Assembly (NCBI RefSeq): GCF_021018805.1
Contig: NC_086259.1
Location: 15,643,501-15,707,500, forward strand
Direction of reading: 5' to 3'
DNA length: 64,000 nucleotides
From: Prinia subflava
Taxonomy: Eukaryota; Chordata; Aves; Passeriformes; Cisticolidae
Positions 1 to 12,150 of the stretch are shown here, one piece after another. Under the pieces are notes generated by a model. It made no database searches, was not told the origin of the DNA, and saw only the letters and a program-made list of their open reading frames with translations. The position numbers were made by a program, and so were the translations under genes. Within the stretch, counting starts at the first letter, position 1, and each line of letters begins with the position of its first letter.

Positions 1-1960
1 GAGTGTAGGATTATGGCAATGGAGACCTGTTAAGGAAGAATCCCAGTAAGCACACTGAGCTGGGAGATACTGCAGCAGAGAAGGCAGGTGGGACACGCAG
101 CACTTCTCAAAGCTCTTTAGACTGGAAAACTGGGGTGCAGCTCCATCTGGGCAGAGACTGTTGGAATGGTCACTGACAGGGACAAGCACCTACAATGAAA
201 AAAATTCATTTTTTTCTCGTTTTCTCGTTTTTCTCGTTTTCCCTATCTCTGCTTCCCTGCTGTGCTAAAAAAGTTGGCTTTGGCAAACACAAAAGTGTTC
301 TCCTTCTCTGTGTACATTGCTGCTCTGCAGCCTCTGGAAGGGCTGTGCTCGGCTCCTCAAGGATGGGAGGGCTGAGAAGTTGGGTTTCTAAAAATCCCAC
401 AGGCCGGTGTATTCGGCCTTTAGCCAGCCTGCCAAGCACAAACCATTTATCCCTTCCACCTGGCCTTCAGCTCTGTGTGCCCCTCTGCAGGAGGAGCTCC
501 CATTCCAAAATCCAGCTGCCTTTACCGTCCCCAGAGAGAACCAGAGCGTTGTGGGGAGCAGTGGGAGCCCACGCAGGGGTGTTGAGCTGGAGGTGTTTGC
601 ATGGCACCTGCCCACGCCCTGGCTCCAGCCATTGCTGTCTGCCTTTCAGTTTCACAAGAACAGGATTTAGATACTCCTAAAAATAGCTGCAAGGGAGCCG
701 TGCAGAGCCACAGCAAATAGGACTTCTTCAGATGGCTTTGATCGCTATCTGCACTTGCGTGGGTTTAGAAGTTACAAAGTAGATTTTGGTATCAAACACA
801 CCTTGGGCTTTGGTAAGTGACTCTGGAAGGAAACTGCCACGTGTCAAGAAGAGAGGATGCTAAACCTGGGCCACATTGCCAGCTGTATGTCAGTCCTTTG
901 CAGCTAAGATATAATTGAATTCAAAATCATCTGGGTAAGGCATCCAAAATGTAGTTATTTTTAACTAGAACAGTGTATTGTAAAACTGTGGCCCACTCTG
1001 CATTTAATTTTTCATATTTTTAAATACCCAATTCTTTTTATAATTTTTCCTCTCTTTTAAAAGCAGAGCTTGGGATGGAATAGTGCCCCCTCAGCCATTT
1101 AGAACTGAAGCAGTGGGGACCACTAACTGTGGCTGGCTTTGCAGCTTTAACTGGCCTTTATTACCATAGCCATAAATAGCAAACCGCCCCAAATATTACA
1201 GGAGTTTTGTTGGCTTTAACCAATGAAGTAGAACAAGACCTCTGAATACCCCATTAGTTCCAGTGCTGTGCTTTGACGACTTTGCATTGGCAGCTCTTTT
1301 TCTATACAAGTCACTGGCCTCACCCGTGTCTCTTAACAAATACCGTTGACAGGCACCATTGCAATTTTTCTGCATGTTCTGACAGTTTAATTCAGTACCT
1401 CCTGGCTAAGCAGCCAGAGCCTGAGGGGGTAATTCAGCACCTTGGCATCACACTGCTGCAATTAAAATAATTAAGGGAGTTGGGATGGGCTTACAGAGCT
1501 TTCCGTCTTCTGCAGCCTTGTACAGAGAGTGCACTTTCCTATTCCCTCATGGAATGAATACAGGAGCTTCCTTTACAATATGCTGCAGTGACTTTTTTTT
1601 TTTAAGAAGATACTTATTTCCAGCCTCTATTTGCAAAGCTGTTTGCATTTATGCCTAACAACTTTTCTTTCTCCTCTTTTATAAAACCCAATTTCCTCCC
1701 CTCCCCCTCCTAAATACAAGGGGCCAAATACTTTATATTCCAGCTATGTTTTCTTTTGATTAGAGAGGTGCATAACCCCTTGGCTGCATAATCTTAGTCA
1801 AATCATTCATTTTGGTGCTTAGTAAGGACAACTAAGCATAGCTGTCTAAATTGGTGGTTCTCATTTCTCTTACTGAGAAGGAAGGAGTAATAGGAAAGGT
1901 GAAAGCTATTTTGCTTTACCTTTAGTGTTAAAGGCAAATAAAGGAGTCAAGGCAGGGTTT
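1..1960. other. Non-coding DNA, no gene recognised
   Basis: No exon or RNA gene is recognised here. An ATG-initiated frame at 195-680 has a signal-peptide-like start, but only because it runs through a T-rich tandem repeat, and I reject it as a gene. The part around 1130-1260 keeps a few unusual words (CCATAGCCATAAATAG, AACCGCCCC) and could be a weak regulatory element, but nothing decisive is visible. Confidence 0.6.
210..243. repeat. Short tandem repeat, TTTTCTCG-like unit
   Basis: Three to four imperfect copies of an 8-base TTTTCTCG unit lie head to tail. The repeat encodes the Phe/Ser-rich hydrophobic start of the spurious frame at 195-680. It is one of few places in this region where CpG recurs at a fixed spacing. 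Confidence 0.7.
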
Positions 1961-2040
1961 TGTGTGTCTGTGCATGTGTATATATATTTATAGATATAAA
2001 AGAGATATATATGCATCGATATATAATGTGTGTATGCATA
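1961..2040. repeat. Degenerate TG/TA dinucleotide-rich tract
   Basis: Alternating purine-pyrimidine runs (TGTGTG, ATATAT, GATATATATGC) form an imperfect, interrupted microsatellite. The interruptions suggest an old locus. Open frames on both strands here are by-products of the repeat. Confidence 0.7.
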
Positions 2041-3054
2041 AAGAAAAGGGTTTGTTGTTTTCCTTTGTTTATGTAGCTCATACTAAGTGCATTTATACCA
2101 CTTGCAGATATAAGAGTCCTGCCGAAACACATTTTGCTGAGCTGTGTATCCCCTATCTCTCTAAACCAGGTGATATCCTGGTTTTACTGAATGGAAACCT
2201 CCCCTAACACATCTGGGCCCTCGTTCCACCTGGGAGTTCACCTTGTTCATGCCATAAGTGAACTCCAAAGGATGGAGATAAGCATTTGAAAGGAGCTGTG
2301 ATAAATATCAGCTGTGTGAAGTGAGCAGAAGTGCTCCGTGTCATGTTCAGCTCATCTGGTGCACGCAGGTCTATCACACGCTGATCTGAGCCCCCTTATC
2401 TGCTCCTGCTGCGTGTGTGCCTGCTGCAGCCTTTCCCTGGATAACTGATATCAAGCTCAAAAAATGCTGCCCCTGTATTTTGTCAGACCCTGAAACATTA
2501 ATCATGAGGAGGAAAAAATAGTCTCAGTCAACAGTATTGTGAGAGATTTGTTCTGCAGGTTCAGGTCACGGGTTTTCCTCAGCTTGGGAGATCTGTGTGG
2601 TGTGAACAGAGTAAAACCTGTGGGGTAACCTGTTCACATCAGGGCTGCTGAGCAGAGCCAGGCTCTGGCTTTGGGGCTCACCACCCTTAGCTGGCCCTAA
2701 ACCCACCCTCAGAGGCGTGGGCTGTCAGAGGTGTCCATTGCAATCCTCTCTGCTCACTCAGTGATTCTGCTGTTCTGTTGGTTTCTGGGGCCAGGAAGGA
2801 AAGTGTGGTGGATACCAGCTCCAGCTGCCAGAGAGGGAGAAGGGCCATTTCCACTGACCACCTGGGAATTTGGCCAGCCAAAGCCTCGATGCCACGTGAA
2901 TGCCCCTTACAGGTTCCTGATATTAGGACGGGCAGCAGATTGTGGCTGCATCAGGAGATGTCCTCTGGTGATGATGCAAGAAAAGTCTTTTTGTAATGCT
3001 CTTGCTCAGGTAGAGGGGAGCAAAGTGATTGCTCCTCCTGTGGGGCTGTTCTGT
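2041..3054. other. Non-coding DNA, nothing recognised
   Basis: Mixed-composition sequence without a recognisable exon, RNA gene or repeat. The plus-strand frame at 2731-3228 runs into the CR1 fragment that follows, and its amino-acid sequence resembles no protein family I know. Confidence 0.6.
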
Positions 3055-3225
3055 TTCATGGAATGGTTTGGGTCAGAAGGAATATTGAAGATGACCTTGT
3101 TCCATCCCTGTGCCATGGAGCAGGTTGCTCAGAGCCCCATCCAGTCGGGCTCTGAACACTCCCAGCATTTGGGTAACCACAGCTTCTCTGGGCAAACTGT
3201 GCCAGGGCCTCATCACCCTCAGGTG
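3055..3225 (-). mobile_element. CR1 non-LTR retrotransposon fragment, 3' end
   Basis: The plus strand reads as the reverse complement of an avian CR1 3' end. It starts with 'catggaatggtttgggt', continues through a degraded 'gaccttgttccatccctg' block and 'caggttgctcagagcccc', and ends near 'gccagggcctcatcaccctc'. About 20 bases of the usual block between 'gccatgg' and 'caggttgctc' are missing, an internal deletion. Like most CR1 copies it is truncated at the element's 5' end and cannot be active. Divergence looks substantial, so the insertion is old. Confidence 0.9.
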
Positions 3226-5490
3226 TAGGCTTGTATTTAGTATTTTTCTGCCTTTGACAACTCTGCTTTCCTGGGTTGGAAATGTGCTTATTCACTCCAC
3301 AGGGGTGACTTGATGGCTTTGGGCTCTTTGGACAGGATTGCAGCTCCTGTGTGTGCTGTAGGTGCAGCCACGTGGCTTTGGCTCTGCTCCATAATCCCTG
3401 CTCCCTGTGTGCAGCACTGCTATGGTGACAATAAAGGATTGGTGTCTTCAAAAGCTCCTAAACCCTTTCAAGCAATAAATAAAAAAAAAAATTGAGCACT
3501 TAAGATAAATTTTCATGCCTGTTAAAGATTTTCTTTGGGTGCCTCACGTGGTGATCTGACCCTTGCAGGGCAGTCTTGTACCAAAAACAAACCCTGGCAG
3601 AAACTTCTCTTTTTGCTTTTTACCTAATATATGGAACTAGCAGGTATTTCAGTTTGAAATGTCCTTTTGGAAGACAAGATGTGCCTGGCAGTGCGTTGGT
3701 GTGGGCTGGTTGTGCCAGCTGCAGCAGCAGCACCAGCCCCTCTCAGCACTGCCTGAGCGTTCAGGTGGGACTGATGGGTTTCAGCTCTCGGCCTTTCACA
3801 TCTGTCATGCAAATCTTTCAGGAGCGAGGGGGAAGGAAGTGGGTTTTCAAGTTGGTATTTGTGAGGAAGTTCCTGATTACATGTACAAATGGGTTGTGCG
3901 TTGCTGCCAAAGCACCTTAAATTGTTTGGGATAATGAGCACCAGTGCAACGCCCTGGCTGATTTACAGCTCTGTGCGGATGTTGCTTGTTTTGCCCTCAG
4001 CTGATGCTTAAGGATATTAAACTGCAGGGAAAGGGAGATTTCCCCATCCCAGAGCATCTGCTCCACCCGCAGCACATCCTTCCTGCTACCCAGTGAAACG
4101 TGGCCACTCCAGTTAGATTTTCCTTTTATCTTGGCAAAGGTGGTCTTCGGCAGTGATCCCTCTATGCCTCACCTGTTTTACTGGGAAGATCTTTCGTTTC
4201 CTGCATGCTGAGAAGCCTCCCTGATGTCAGCTGGTGATGCAGTGGAAAGAGCAAGAGTCATCTTCCCATGTTCAGCCTGGGCCTTTCCTGTGCACGCTCT
4301 CTCTCACTTCCAGGAAGGCTGCTGTGGCTTTAAAACAGATTTTGCAAAGCCTCTGCCTCCAGTAGCTCAGCTGAAATAAGAGTGTCTCATGAGTTTAATG
4401 GATCAAACAGCGGTGATGGGTTTTATGGCTCTTTTTCACTTTAGGGCTAAGGGAAGAGAGAGCAGGCCAGGTTGGTTTTAAACTCAAGGATTTATGTTGT
4501 TAATCCTCCTGGCTAATTATAATTTATGGGATCCTGATAAATTAATATGCAGTTGCTATTAAAACACAGAGAATGGTGTAGGGCAGGCATAAACAAGTCT
4601 TGTTCATTCTTAATTTATTTTCACCAATGGAGAATGTTAAATAAAATGAACACTGGGGCATTTCAGGGGAAGTTTCATTTTCATTATTCATCTTCAGATT
4701 TATGGACTTCATATAACAATTTTCCAAACATTTTGCCCTCTAATGAAAATCACGTTGAGAGTTTGAGGGTTCTGAACACCTTGCAGAAGCAATAGTTGTA
4801 GTGTTCTTTTTTAACACAGATTTCAGGCTCACTCTTAGAGTGGGGATGGCAAAGAAAACCCCTTGATTGGTTATTTTTAATGCTGTGAATTTAAGCATGT
4901 ATTAAACTGAGAGGCTGACATCAATAGCATTGTGTGCATTTCTCTTTGAAGCTCTTGAGTGTGTTTAAGCCCTGCTTGGCACTTTACCAGCCCTGGGCTC
5001 TCTCTGGCAGAAATTGCAACAATCATGAAGAGGGTGAGTGTTTGTAAAATTATTTTTGTAGAGTGACAAAATCACGGAGTTCTGAGATGGTTCTGGAGCA
5101 CACACATTACCAGAAATCCAGGAACGTGAGCACTGCACAAATAAACAGCACCTGTACTTGCTGTAGTTACAAGGTCAGGCAAAGCAGAGTCTAAACCACG
5201 GACAAATACATCAGATTGGATAAATAACATTTATTGTATAAGGGGAAAATGATGATGAAGCAGCATCTTCCCTTCAGGATACAGAGAGAAACACCTGAGT
5301 CAGGGCTGTGCACAGGCTCCTCACAGCTCCCTGCTGCTGTGCCTGCCCCACCCAGGGCAGGTACAGAGCTTTTGGGAGATCCAGCACTTGCTGGAAAGCT
5401 GTTGGCAAATGAATAACACCCAGGGCACGGGGCTCTGCCACTGATTTTAACCCAAAAGTTAAATCTTCACGCTGTCAGTCTTTTCCAGCC
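3226..5490. other. Non-coding DNA with a poly(A)-like spot
   Basis: No gene is recognised. At 3431-3436 and 3474-3479 there are AATAAA hexamers on the plus strand. The first is followed by GGATTGGTGTC and the second directly by an A-run. This could be a transcript end, an old LTR or a retrocopy tail, but no body of any of these could be identified upstream. The rest is ordinary A/T-rich sequence. Confidence 0.55.
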
Positions 5491-5580
5491 TTTTTTTTTT
5501 TTTTTCTTTTTTTTCTTTTTTTTTCTTTTTTCTTCTTTTTTCTTCTTTTTTCTATTTTCTTCTTTTTTCTTCTTTTTTCC
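5491..5580. repeat. Homopyrimidine tract, CTTTTTT-type microsatellite
   Basis: Ninety bases on the plus strand are all T or C except one A near 5554. The tract starts as T15 and grades into (CTTCTTTTTT)-like units. The minus strand is pure A/G and yields a spurious Lys/Glu-rich frame. Such asymmetric mirror-like tracts can adopt triplex (H-DNA) structures, and they make read alignment and length calls unreliable. Confidence 0.95.
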
Positions 5581-6720
5581 CCATAAAGCTCTGGCTTGAA
5601 GCAGCGTCTTCATTAACACTGAGTAAACCTGACCATGACTAGTCCCAGAATAAATGTGTTTTCTCATCAAGAGTGACTCTATCTTCTGCCAAATAGAAAA
5701 TGGAGACTGCTGGACTATTAATAAAATTGTTGTTAATTTTAAGTAGTAAAAAAGTGTAATAAATGCCTTGGAGATTAGACTGGGAACTGTGGAAAAATTG
5801 TGGTTTGGCCTTTTAAAATCTTTGACTTCTCTTAGGCATTGTGGAGCTCACTTGGTTCTGTTGGATCTTCCCTGGAGGGAAACAAATAATATGTATATTT
5901 CTGGATCTTTTGGGTTTTTGAAAGCATTTTATTAAGCAATTTGCATTCATCTTGCTCTTCGGTAAAATATCTTAAAGCACAAAAATAACTTATTTTCAAG
6001 TGTGACTTAGACAAATATTAGGCTGTTGAGCTGTAATAATTTACAGGTCTTTAGATACAGTGTCTAATGATAAAAAAAAAGAACTTTAAGGAGTTCCTTT
6101 ACTCTGCAAGCATTTTTCCCCAGGATGTTTGTACATATTGGCATTTTTGATTGTAGAGATATGTTGAAAGAATGATGTCCAAAGACAATTTTGTTACCCT
6201 GACATAAATTCCCAGTGCAGGGCTATTTTAATGCCTTGAGGACCAGGGTTCTTATTTTTAGTAGCAAGATATAGGCTCCTACATCATTTTAGTACTTTTG
6301 AAAACATTGCTTCTTGTGTAATCTATTCCCAGAGTTCTGAGATGTAGTTTTACTTCTCAACTTACCATCTAATTACTTCTCAATTCTCCATCTAATTACT
6401 GATATCTTAAAAAAAAAAAAAAAAAAGTTTTCTAAATTCATAACCTGACTTCCAGCTTGGCAAATTTACCAGTTCCCAAGATCTCTGCAATTTTATTTTC
6501 CATAGGGAAAAGCTGGCAGTGCAGCAAATAGTGTTTTGCAATTAGTCTGCTTCATCCAACATTTTTCAGGCAGCAGAGGCTTCTGTCCAAGTATTAGATG
6601 ACCATATAATGGCATCAGAGGCTTCTGGTTTACAAACGTCCTGGTAATCAGTTCTAATTTTACATTTCCTGGGTATGTTTGGCAGTGCCAGATTCAGCAT
6701 CTCTTGAGGGTTTTGATTAG
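5581..6720. other. Non-coding A/T-rich DNA
   Basis: No gene is recognised. Contents are a 23-bp tandem duplication at 6350-6395 (units beginning TTACTTCTCAA) and an 18-base A-run at 6409-6426. The remainder is unremarkable A/T-rich sequence. Confidence 0.6.
6350..6395. repeat. 23-bp tandem duplication
   Basis: Two adjacent 23-base units, 6350-6372 and 6373-6395, both begin TTACTTCTCAA and end CCATCTAA. They differ at about four central positions. It looks like a small local duplication, and an 18-A run follows 13 bases later. Confidence 0.85.
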
Positions 6721-6800
6721 AGTCATAGAAAAATTCAGACTGGAGGGGACCTCTGGAGGTCACCTCGTCCCCCCTCCAGCTCCCTCCCTGAGCATCCCAA
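6721..6800 (-). mobile_element. CR1 retrotransposon 3' fragment
   Basis: On the plus strand 'agtcatagaaaaattcagac' is followed by 'tggaggggacctctggaggt', a degenerate 'cacctcgtcccccctccagc' and 'tgagcatc'. This matches the reverse complement of the 3' end of a CR1 subfamily whose end reads 'gacctctggaggtcatc', a different subfamily from the copy at 3055. Only about 80 bases remain recognisable. Confidence 0.8.
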
Positions 6801-8904
6801 CAGCAGCCAGGAAAGAAGTGGAAGAAAAAGAACCCACAAACACCTCCCCATTATATTTCAGAATCTAGAAAAAGGGGAATGCTTTGTTTGTGCTTCTGTT
6901 CACCCCTTGTCCCCATCCCCAGTCGTCAGCACTTAAAATTACACTCAGCCAGTCCCAACCTCTGCCCATCAGTTTTTGTTTCCTGCTAACAGAGAGGGAA
7001 TTACCTCTTAGGACAAGCAGTGCCCTTTGGCTCCAAAACCAAAGTTGTGCAACGGTGCATTTGCTTTTCTGATTTAAATGAATCTCCTTTTTTTTTCTCC
7101 ACTAGCTTGGTTTGTGTGGGCAGCAATACCTGCATGTGTTTCCATTTTTGCTAAGCCTGTGCTACAGGTTGAGTGTGAGGTGTGGATTTGCCCATTGCAT
7201 AAATCAGGCTGATGATGATTTCTCAGTGAGTTAGATAGTGGCATATGAACTTGTTCAGCTCCATTAAAATCAGGGTGACAGGAGCTAACTGAGGCACAAA
7301 TTAACACACAATCTCTCATGCCCTCGCTTCAAAACCATCTTAGGATAGTAAAAAATAACAATTATATTTAAAAACATATATTCAACGCCTCTGTAAGAAG
7401 GGGTAAATCCCAAAAAAAGGTGCTGTGGGATCCTGAGCAGTTGAGTGGATTTTTCCTGGGGGCTGTTCCTGAGGTGAGGGGGAGTGAGAAATTCTGAGTC
7501 AGGAAGGCTGCTCTGCCAGCTTGGGCTGGAGCAACAAGATTTGCCTTTCCCCCCTCTTCCCTGTTAAAATATATAATATGCATACTATTCAGGCAGAGCG
7601 TGGTAAGTCTCAAAATAGGTATTTAATTTAATGTATTTCATTAAGTACTTAGGGTTTTTAGGCTACAGTCACTACAAATATATTGTGCACTATGACAGAA
7701 GTAGAAAAATCTGCTTGGAAGAACAACTGAGCAAAGGTGCTAAAGATATTGAGCACAGAAAGCCAAAAATGCAATTAGTCTTGTGCTGCAGCCTGTCTGC
7801 ATCAGGAGGAAGGTACCCAACACAGATAAATGGGACCAGAAGGCTGCTGAGGTTCACAATTACAAGAAAAATTAGTCCAAGAGTGGCTGTGACCAACATG
7901 GCTTTGGCTTCAGAGCCATTTTGCTGCTGAGCAATTCCAGCTCAGTAGAAGAAGGTTAAGCAACTGAATTATGAGATACAAATGGACTGTGTTGTAGATA
8001 TCATTGGGAAAATTATTCCTAAGGCAAAATGTACCAGTTTTGGATGCTGTACTTATTTGCTCAATTTTCAGACTAAGTTTTCAAATTAAGTAAATATGCA
8101 TTGAGAAATCTGGGATGGTATTTACCCAAGGGTTTGGAGAATAAATATTTCTGTTCCAATTCTTGGATAGATGGTGTATTACAAGACAAAAACCTGTCAT
8201 ACTTACCATGTCTCTAACCAAGGTTTAATACTATGTCTTTTTGGCTCTACAGAATAATGCAGAAAGTACTAGCTGTGTATTTTTCCATTTCTTATTAGTT
8301 GGTCTGCCAAATTTTGGGATAAATTGTGGGTTCAGAGACACTCATAAAGCTGAGTTCTAGTGCACTCCAGAATATCAGCAGTAGTGTCAGGCCTCTGTGG
8401 CTTGACCTCAGAAGTGTTCACTCAGGTGTCTGACTTTTGGGAAACGTCTGTGTTTTAATAAATTAATACTAGGGCTGATTTTCCTCCTCTTCTTTTCAGT
8501 TTTCTTCTCTAGTCCAACCATCATAATGGGTAAGATTTATGTTGCTGAATTGCATTATAAGTTACACAAAATGGGCAAATCTAATATGATTCCTCCCCTG
8601 TAGAATTCACATGAAAATCTATCGTAAATGGTTAATGTGGCATAACTCATGCATGAATAGAGTTCTGTGCTGTCTGAACTCTGTAAGCAAATACTGCTGT
8701 TAGAATTGAATGACATTTAAATAATATCCCATTTTTAAAGGATTATTTTTTTTAATCTTCAAGCGTGAGTAGTGTACACTGAGAAAATGGTGATGGGGGA
8801 GGAACTATGGGGGCTTCTTTCCAGCAAGTGTTGGAACTGTAAGGTAGAGTTCAGTGGGGAAAAGTAGGTTAAAGCCTGAGAAAGCCAGTTCCTCACCAAA
8901 GCAG
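6801..8904. other. Non-coding DNA, nothing recognised
   Basis: A/T-rich sequence with no exon, RNA gene or repeat I can name. Short frames on both strands carry frequent stops and no recognisable protein motif. Confidence 0.6.
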
Positions 8905-9290
8905 CCCTCGACTTTAATAATAAATAATATTGAATGTTGGGATATTAAAACAATTCATTCTTGGCAAAGCGCGGGGAGGTTTTATTCCCCCCAGTAACTC
9001 CGGCTCGAACAAAAATACTACTTATAAGCTGCAGATTTTAATATAGCATCGTGTTCCTGCAGGTATAATAAAATAAAAACGTTAAGAGTATTAATTCCTT
9101 TAACAGGGGTGATTAATCCCAGATGTGGAGCGCGGGGAGCGGGTGCAGGTGCTGACGGGGCTCTCGCACATGTTCCCGGAACGCAGCTGCTCTGCAAACC
9201 CTCTGCCAGTTGCTCCAAACCCTCTCTGAAGTTGTACTGCCTCTGGGCACAATTAAAAGCTGTATACTACGTTTCATGAGGTAGTGTTAG
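8905..9290. promoter_or_regulatory. Candidate conserved regulatory element with CpG patch
   Basis: About ten CpGs lie between 8970 and 9190, clearly more than in flanking kilobases. The sequence mixes A/T-rich homeodomain-type words with GC-rich parts. GATTAATCCC at 9111-9120 contains TAATCC, the preferred core of OTX/PITX-type (K50) homeodomains, and GCAGCTGC at 9183-9190 is an E-box. No open frame of note spans it. The composition resembles known vertebrate developmental enhancers, but function and conservation are inferred. Confidence 0.35.
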
Positions 9291-12083
9291 AAATTTAGGC
9301 CGAGCCAAAAAAGGAGAGGGAGTGGGGGAAAGGGAAAAAGGGGGAGAGCCCCTTGTTAAAGAGGAATTAACCTCTTTAGCTTTGCTGTTGAAACAATAAA
9401 GCTTCTAAGTGACACATAAAGCTGTGGTATTGAGATAAAAGATGCCACTTGAAGCTACAAAACAAATACTGTTTTTATTTAATATTGATTTTCAGTAATT
9501 CATTAACTAATACTAATATTTAATGTTGGGGTAAAGTCTGCCCAGCCTCCTCCCACCCCCTGTTTCTTGTGTTTTCTTCAAAAACATATTTGCTGGTGTA
9601 TGTGAAAAATAGCTCTGACACAGGGCTATGCGTGTTTTAAAAAGTGCTAAAAGTGCAAAATATTCTGAAGCTAAAATGTATGGTTAAATAGTTCGAATTT
9701 CTGCTGCTTTTCCCCTTATTAGAGCCTCATAAAAAAGACCAATTGGGTATGTGACCCAAAAATGTTCTGAAAATGTTTAACTATTTTTTCATATTTGGGT
9801 GCTAAATACTAGCAACTGCTTAAACAATTGTACAGAGCCCATCTTGGGAAATCCTTTTGGCATTAGTCCCATGGATGTTGTCACACAGTTGTCCAACACT
9901 GCAGATTTGGAAAGGACTTGTGGCTCAAAGGACACCACCCCTGTCTCACTGCTGCTGTCTCCTGCTCGGTGCACGGTGAGCTCTGAGCTTGGATTTAGGA
10001 TCCAGAGCAGACTCCGGCTTAGCTAGCTGCAGTACTCCAGAGATTATCACTGAATACTGGAAAGAAAGGGGAAGAAATGTTTTAAGAAGTGTGTTTTCAT
10101 GTCTTACAGCTGTATCTAAACGTGCCTCGGTCAGCAGGAATTTCTCCAGTAGTTTCTGTGTGATATGTGTCAACCCCAGTGTGCACGAGTGTCCTTCTAA
10201 AGTGAACTGATGTCATTACAGGAAAAGAAAGGATATTCTGTAATGAAAAGAATTAAGGAAAAAACCCTCTGTCTAGACAAACTTAATGGCAGTTGTAAAG
10301 GTTTTCTGATCCTGCAGCATAGTGCTAGTTAGGTAGGGTAATAAAACATAAAATGAATGTTGTGATATATAACTATAGGCTATTGACAAGATAAAACAGT
10401 AGGAAAGGCTGGAGCAGAAGTGAAGCAATAACATAATCTGCCACCCTTTGCCATGGGTGATGGGCACAAAGGATTTGTGCCCAGGGAAATGACAAGATTT
10501 CACTGAAAGAACTTTAAATAGTTGAAGTGACATTGGGGACTTGGCATCATTCAGTGTGTATGTCCTTGGGCTCTGGTTCAGGAGTGTGCTTACCTTTAAT
10601 CCATCCAGAACCTAAACTTGTATTTAAATCCCACTGAAATCAATGGGTCTTGATAGGATTTTTTTCATTTTGATGACTGGGGATGGCTTACTTCCATACC
10701 CGTGGTTGAACTTGACTGAATCACAGCTTTATTGGCATGGCCAGAGCTCAGAACGTTACTATTTATTGTGTTATGTGTTTATTATCCCTTTAAATTACTG
10801 TACTATGATTTTTCAGTGAATAATACTAGCCAGTTGGATTAGAAATCAGAGCTATGAGGGAATATAAATGCTTCAGAGTTAAAATAATGCATATGCATTT
10901 AGTTTGTTGGGTTCCTGTAAAATCTATATCCATTTGTCCAGTCCAAAGAATTCAGATACTCTTTGATTAGGGAAGTAAGTAAAGTGCAATTGATATAGTG
11001 CCACACAAGTAATGAACCAAGCACTCTGAAAGTGTTTGATTAAACTAATGTAAGTGTTGCATCAAATTGTGAAAATATGTATGCCATAAATTATAGGGAG
11101 ATGTGACTCTGAAAACCAGAGGTGAATAAACTCTTGTAGCTAAGATTGTCCTGTTAGATTACTTATCTGTCACTTAATTTCACATTTAATGTCTTGCAGT
11201 TATGAGATGCTTCAGTCTCAGCTTGATTTTATCAACTTTGGCTAGAAAACTAAGTAGGGCAGTTTTGTAGCCTGTAGGACAGCCACTTTTCTGTTTTTGA
11301 TCTCAACTATTGTGAATCAAAAACTTTAACCAGAATTATACCGGAAAGAAAAAAACAAAACAACAATGAAATATCAGAATAAATTTGTTATTCAGTTGTT
11401 AGAATACATCTCTTCCCAGGAGAGGTCAGAGAGGAAAGAAACTAAGAACAGACAGCTGACTTCTGTTTCCACCTGCTCAATAAAATGTTAACTTTAATAA
11501 GCCACAGCAGTCCTTGTTTCTTTTCCAGTCTATACCGAGTTTGTTGAAAGTTATGGCAAAGTCATTTTTTAAAGATAATTATGCTTTGTAAATGCTAACT
11601 TGATTTCGTAGCAGTAAACACACCTTCTGGTGATGCAGGAAACAAATTAGGAACATATGTCATCCACCCAAAGCCAGCTCTGCTGCGTGTGGCGGCTGCA
11701 TTGATTACAGAGAGCTCCTGCTCGTGCTGAAAGGGCTGGGAAATGCCTGTTTCTGCCTGCTCCTGTTCAATGAGATGTGTAGGAAATCCTCCCTCCTGCT
11801 TTTTTGTTGGTGTCAGTTCTGAAATGTCTGTCACAGCCTGGCTGGATGTGGGGGATCTGGCACTGTACCTTCGGGAGTGACTCTGCTGTTCAGGGTAGAA
11901 CTTGCAGTACTGGTTTTCTTCTCCATGGCCCCTGGCACTTTTTGTGGCAATCTTGGACATATTTGATACTTTTCAACTGCTATTTTTTGGAGAAAGGCCT
12001 TATTTAAATACAATGATATGTTTGTTGTTTATTAGACTTTTGCTAGTTTGGGGGAAAATTCACTCTTCTACTCATATTACTGA
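9291..12083. other. Non-coding DNA with one old dispersed-repeat motif
   Basis: No gene is recognised. CCCACTGAAATCAATGGG at 10630-10647 is a near-dyad also seen, in variant form, at 26071-26088 and 54324-54365. A purine-rich stretch lies at 9308-9346. The rest is A/T-rich sequence without identifiable structure. Confidence 0.55.
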
Positions 12084-12150
12084 TCTAGTGAGTGGCATCC
12101 CTGGTTTGGAACGAGATGATCTTCAAACCAAACCATTCTATGATTCTGTC
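12084..12150 (+). mobile_element. CR1 retrotransposon extreme 3' end
   Basis: 'gatctagtgagtggcatccc' followed by 'gtttggaacgagatgatctt' and 'aaaccattctatgattctgt' matches the last segment of a CR1 element in sense orientation, including the terminal ATTCTATG-type repeat. A short block corresponding to 'aaggtcccttccaaccc' has been lost inside it. Under 70 bases remain. Confidence 0.85.

Noticed and set aside
195..680. ATG-started 161-codon frame with signal-peptide-like N-terminus and many cysteines
   Set aside because: The hydrophobic start is the translation of a TTTTCTCG tandem repeat. The rest is low-complexity and overlapped by four other frames, with no family resemblance.
2731..3228. 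165-codon plus-strand frame
   Set aside because: Its second half lies in the CR1 fragment read against the element's strand, and the first half has no motif.
5248..5300. ATGATGA ... CTGA resembling C/D snoRNA boxes
   Set aside because: Spacing is too short and no terminal stem is present.
5467..5670. Lys/Glu-rich minus-strand frame
   Set aside because: Direct product of the homopyrimidine tract.
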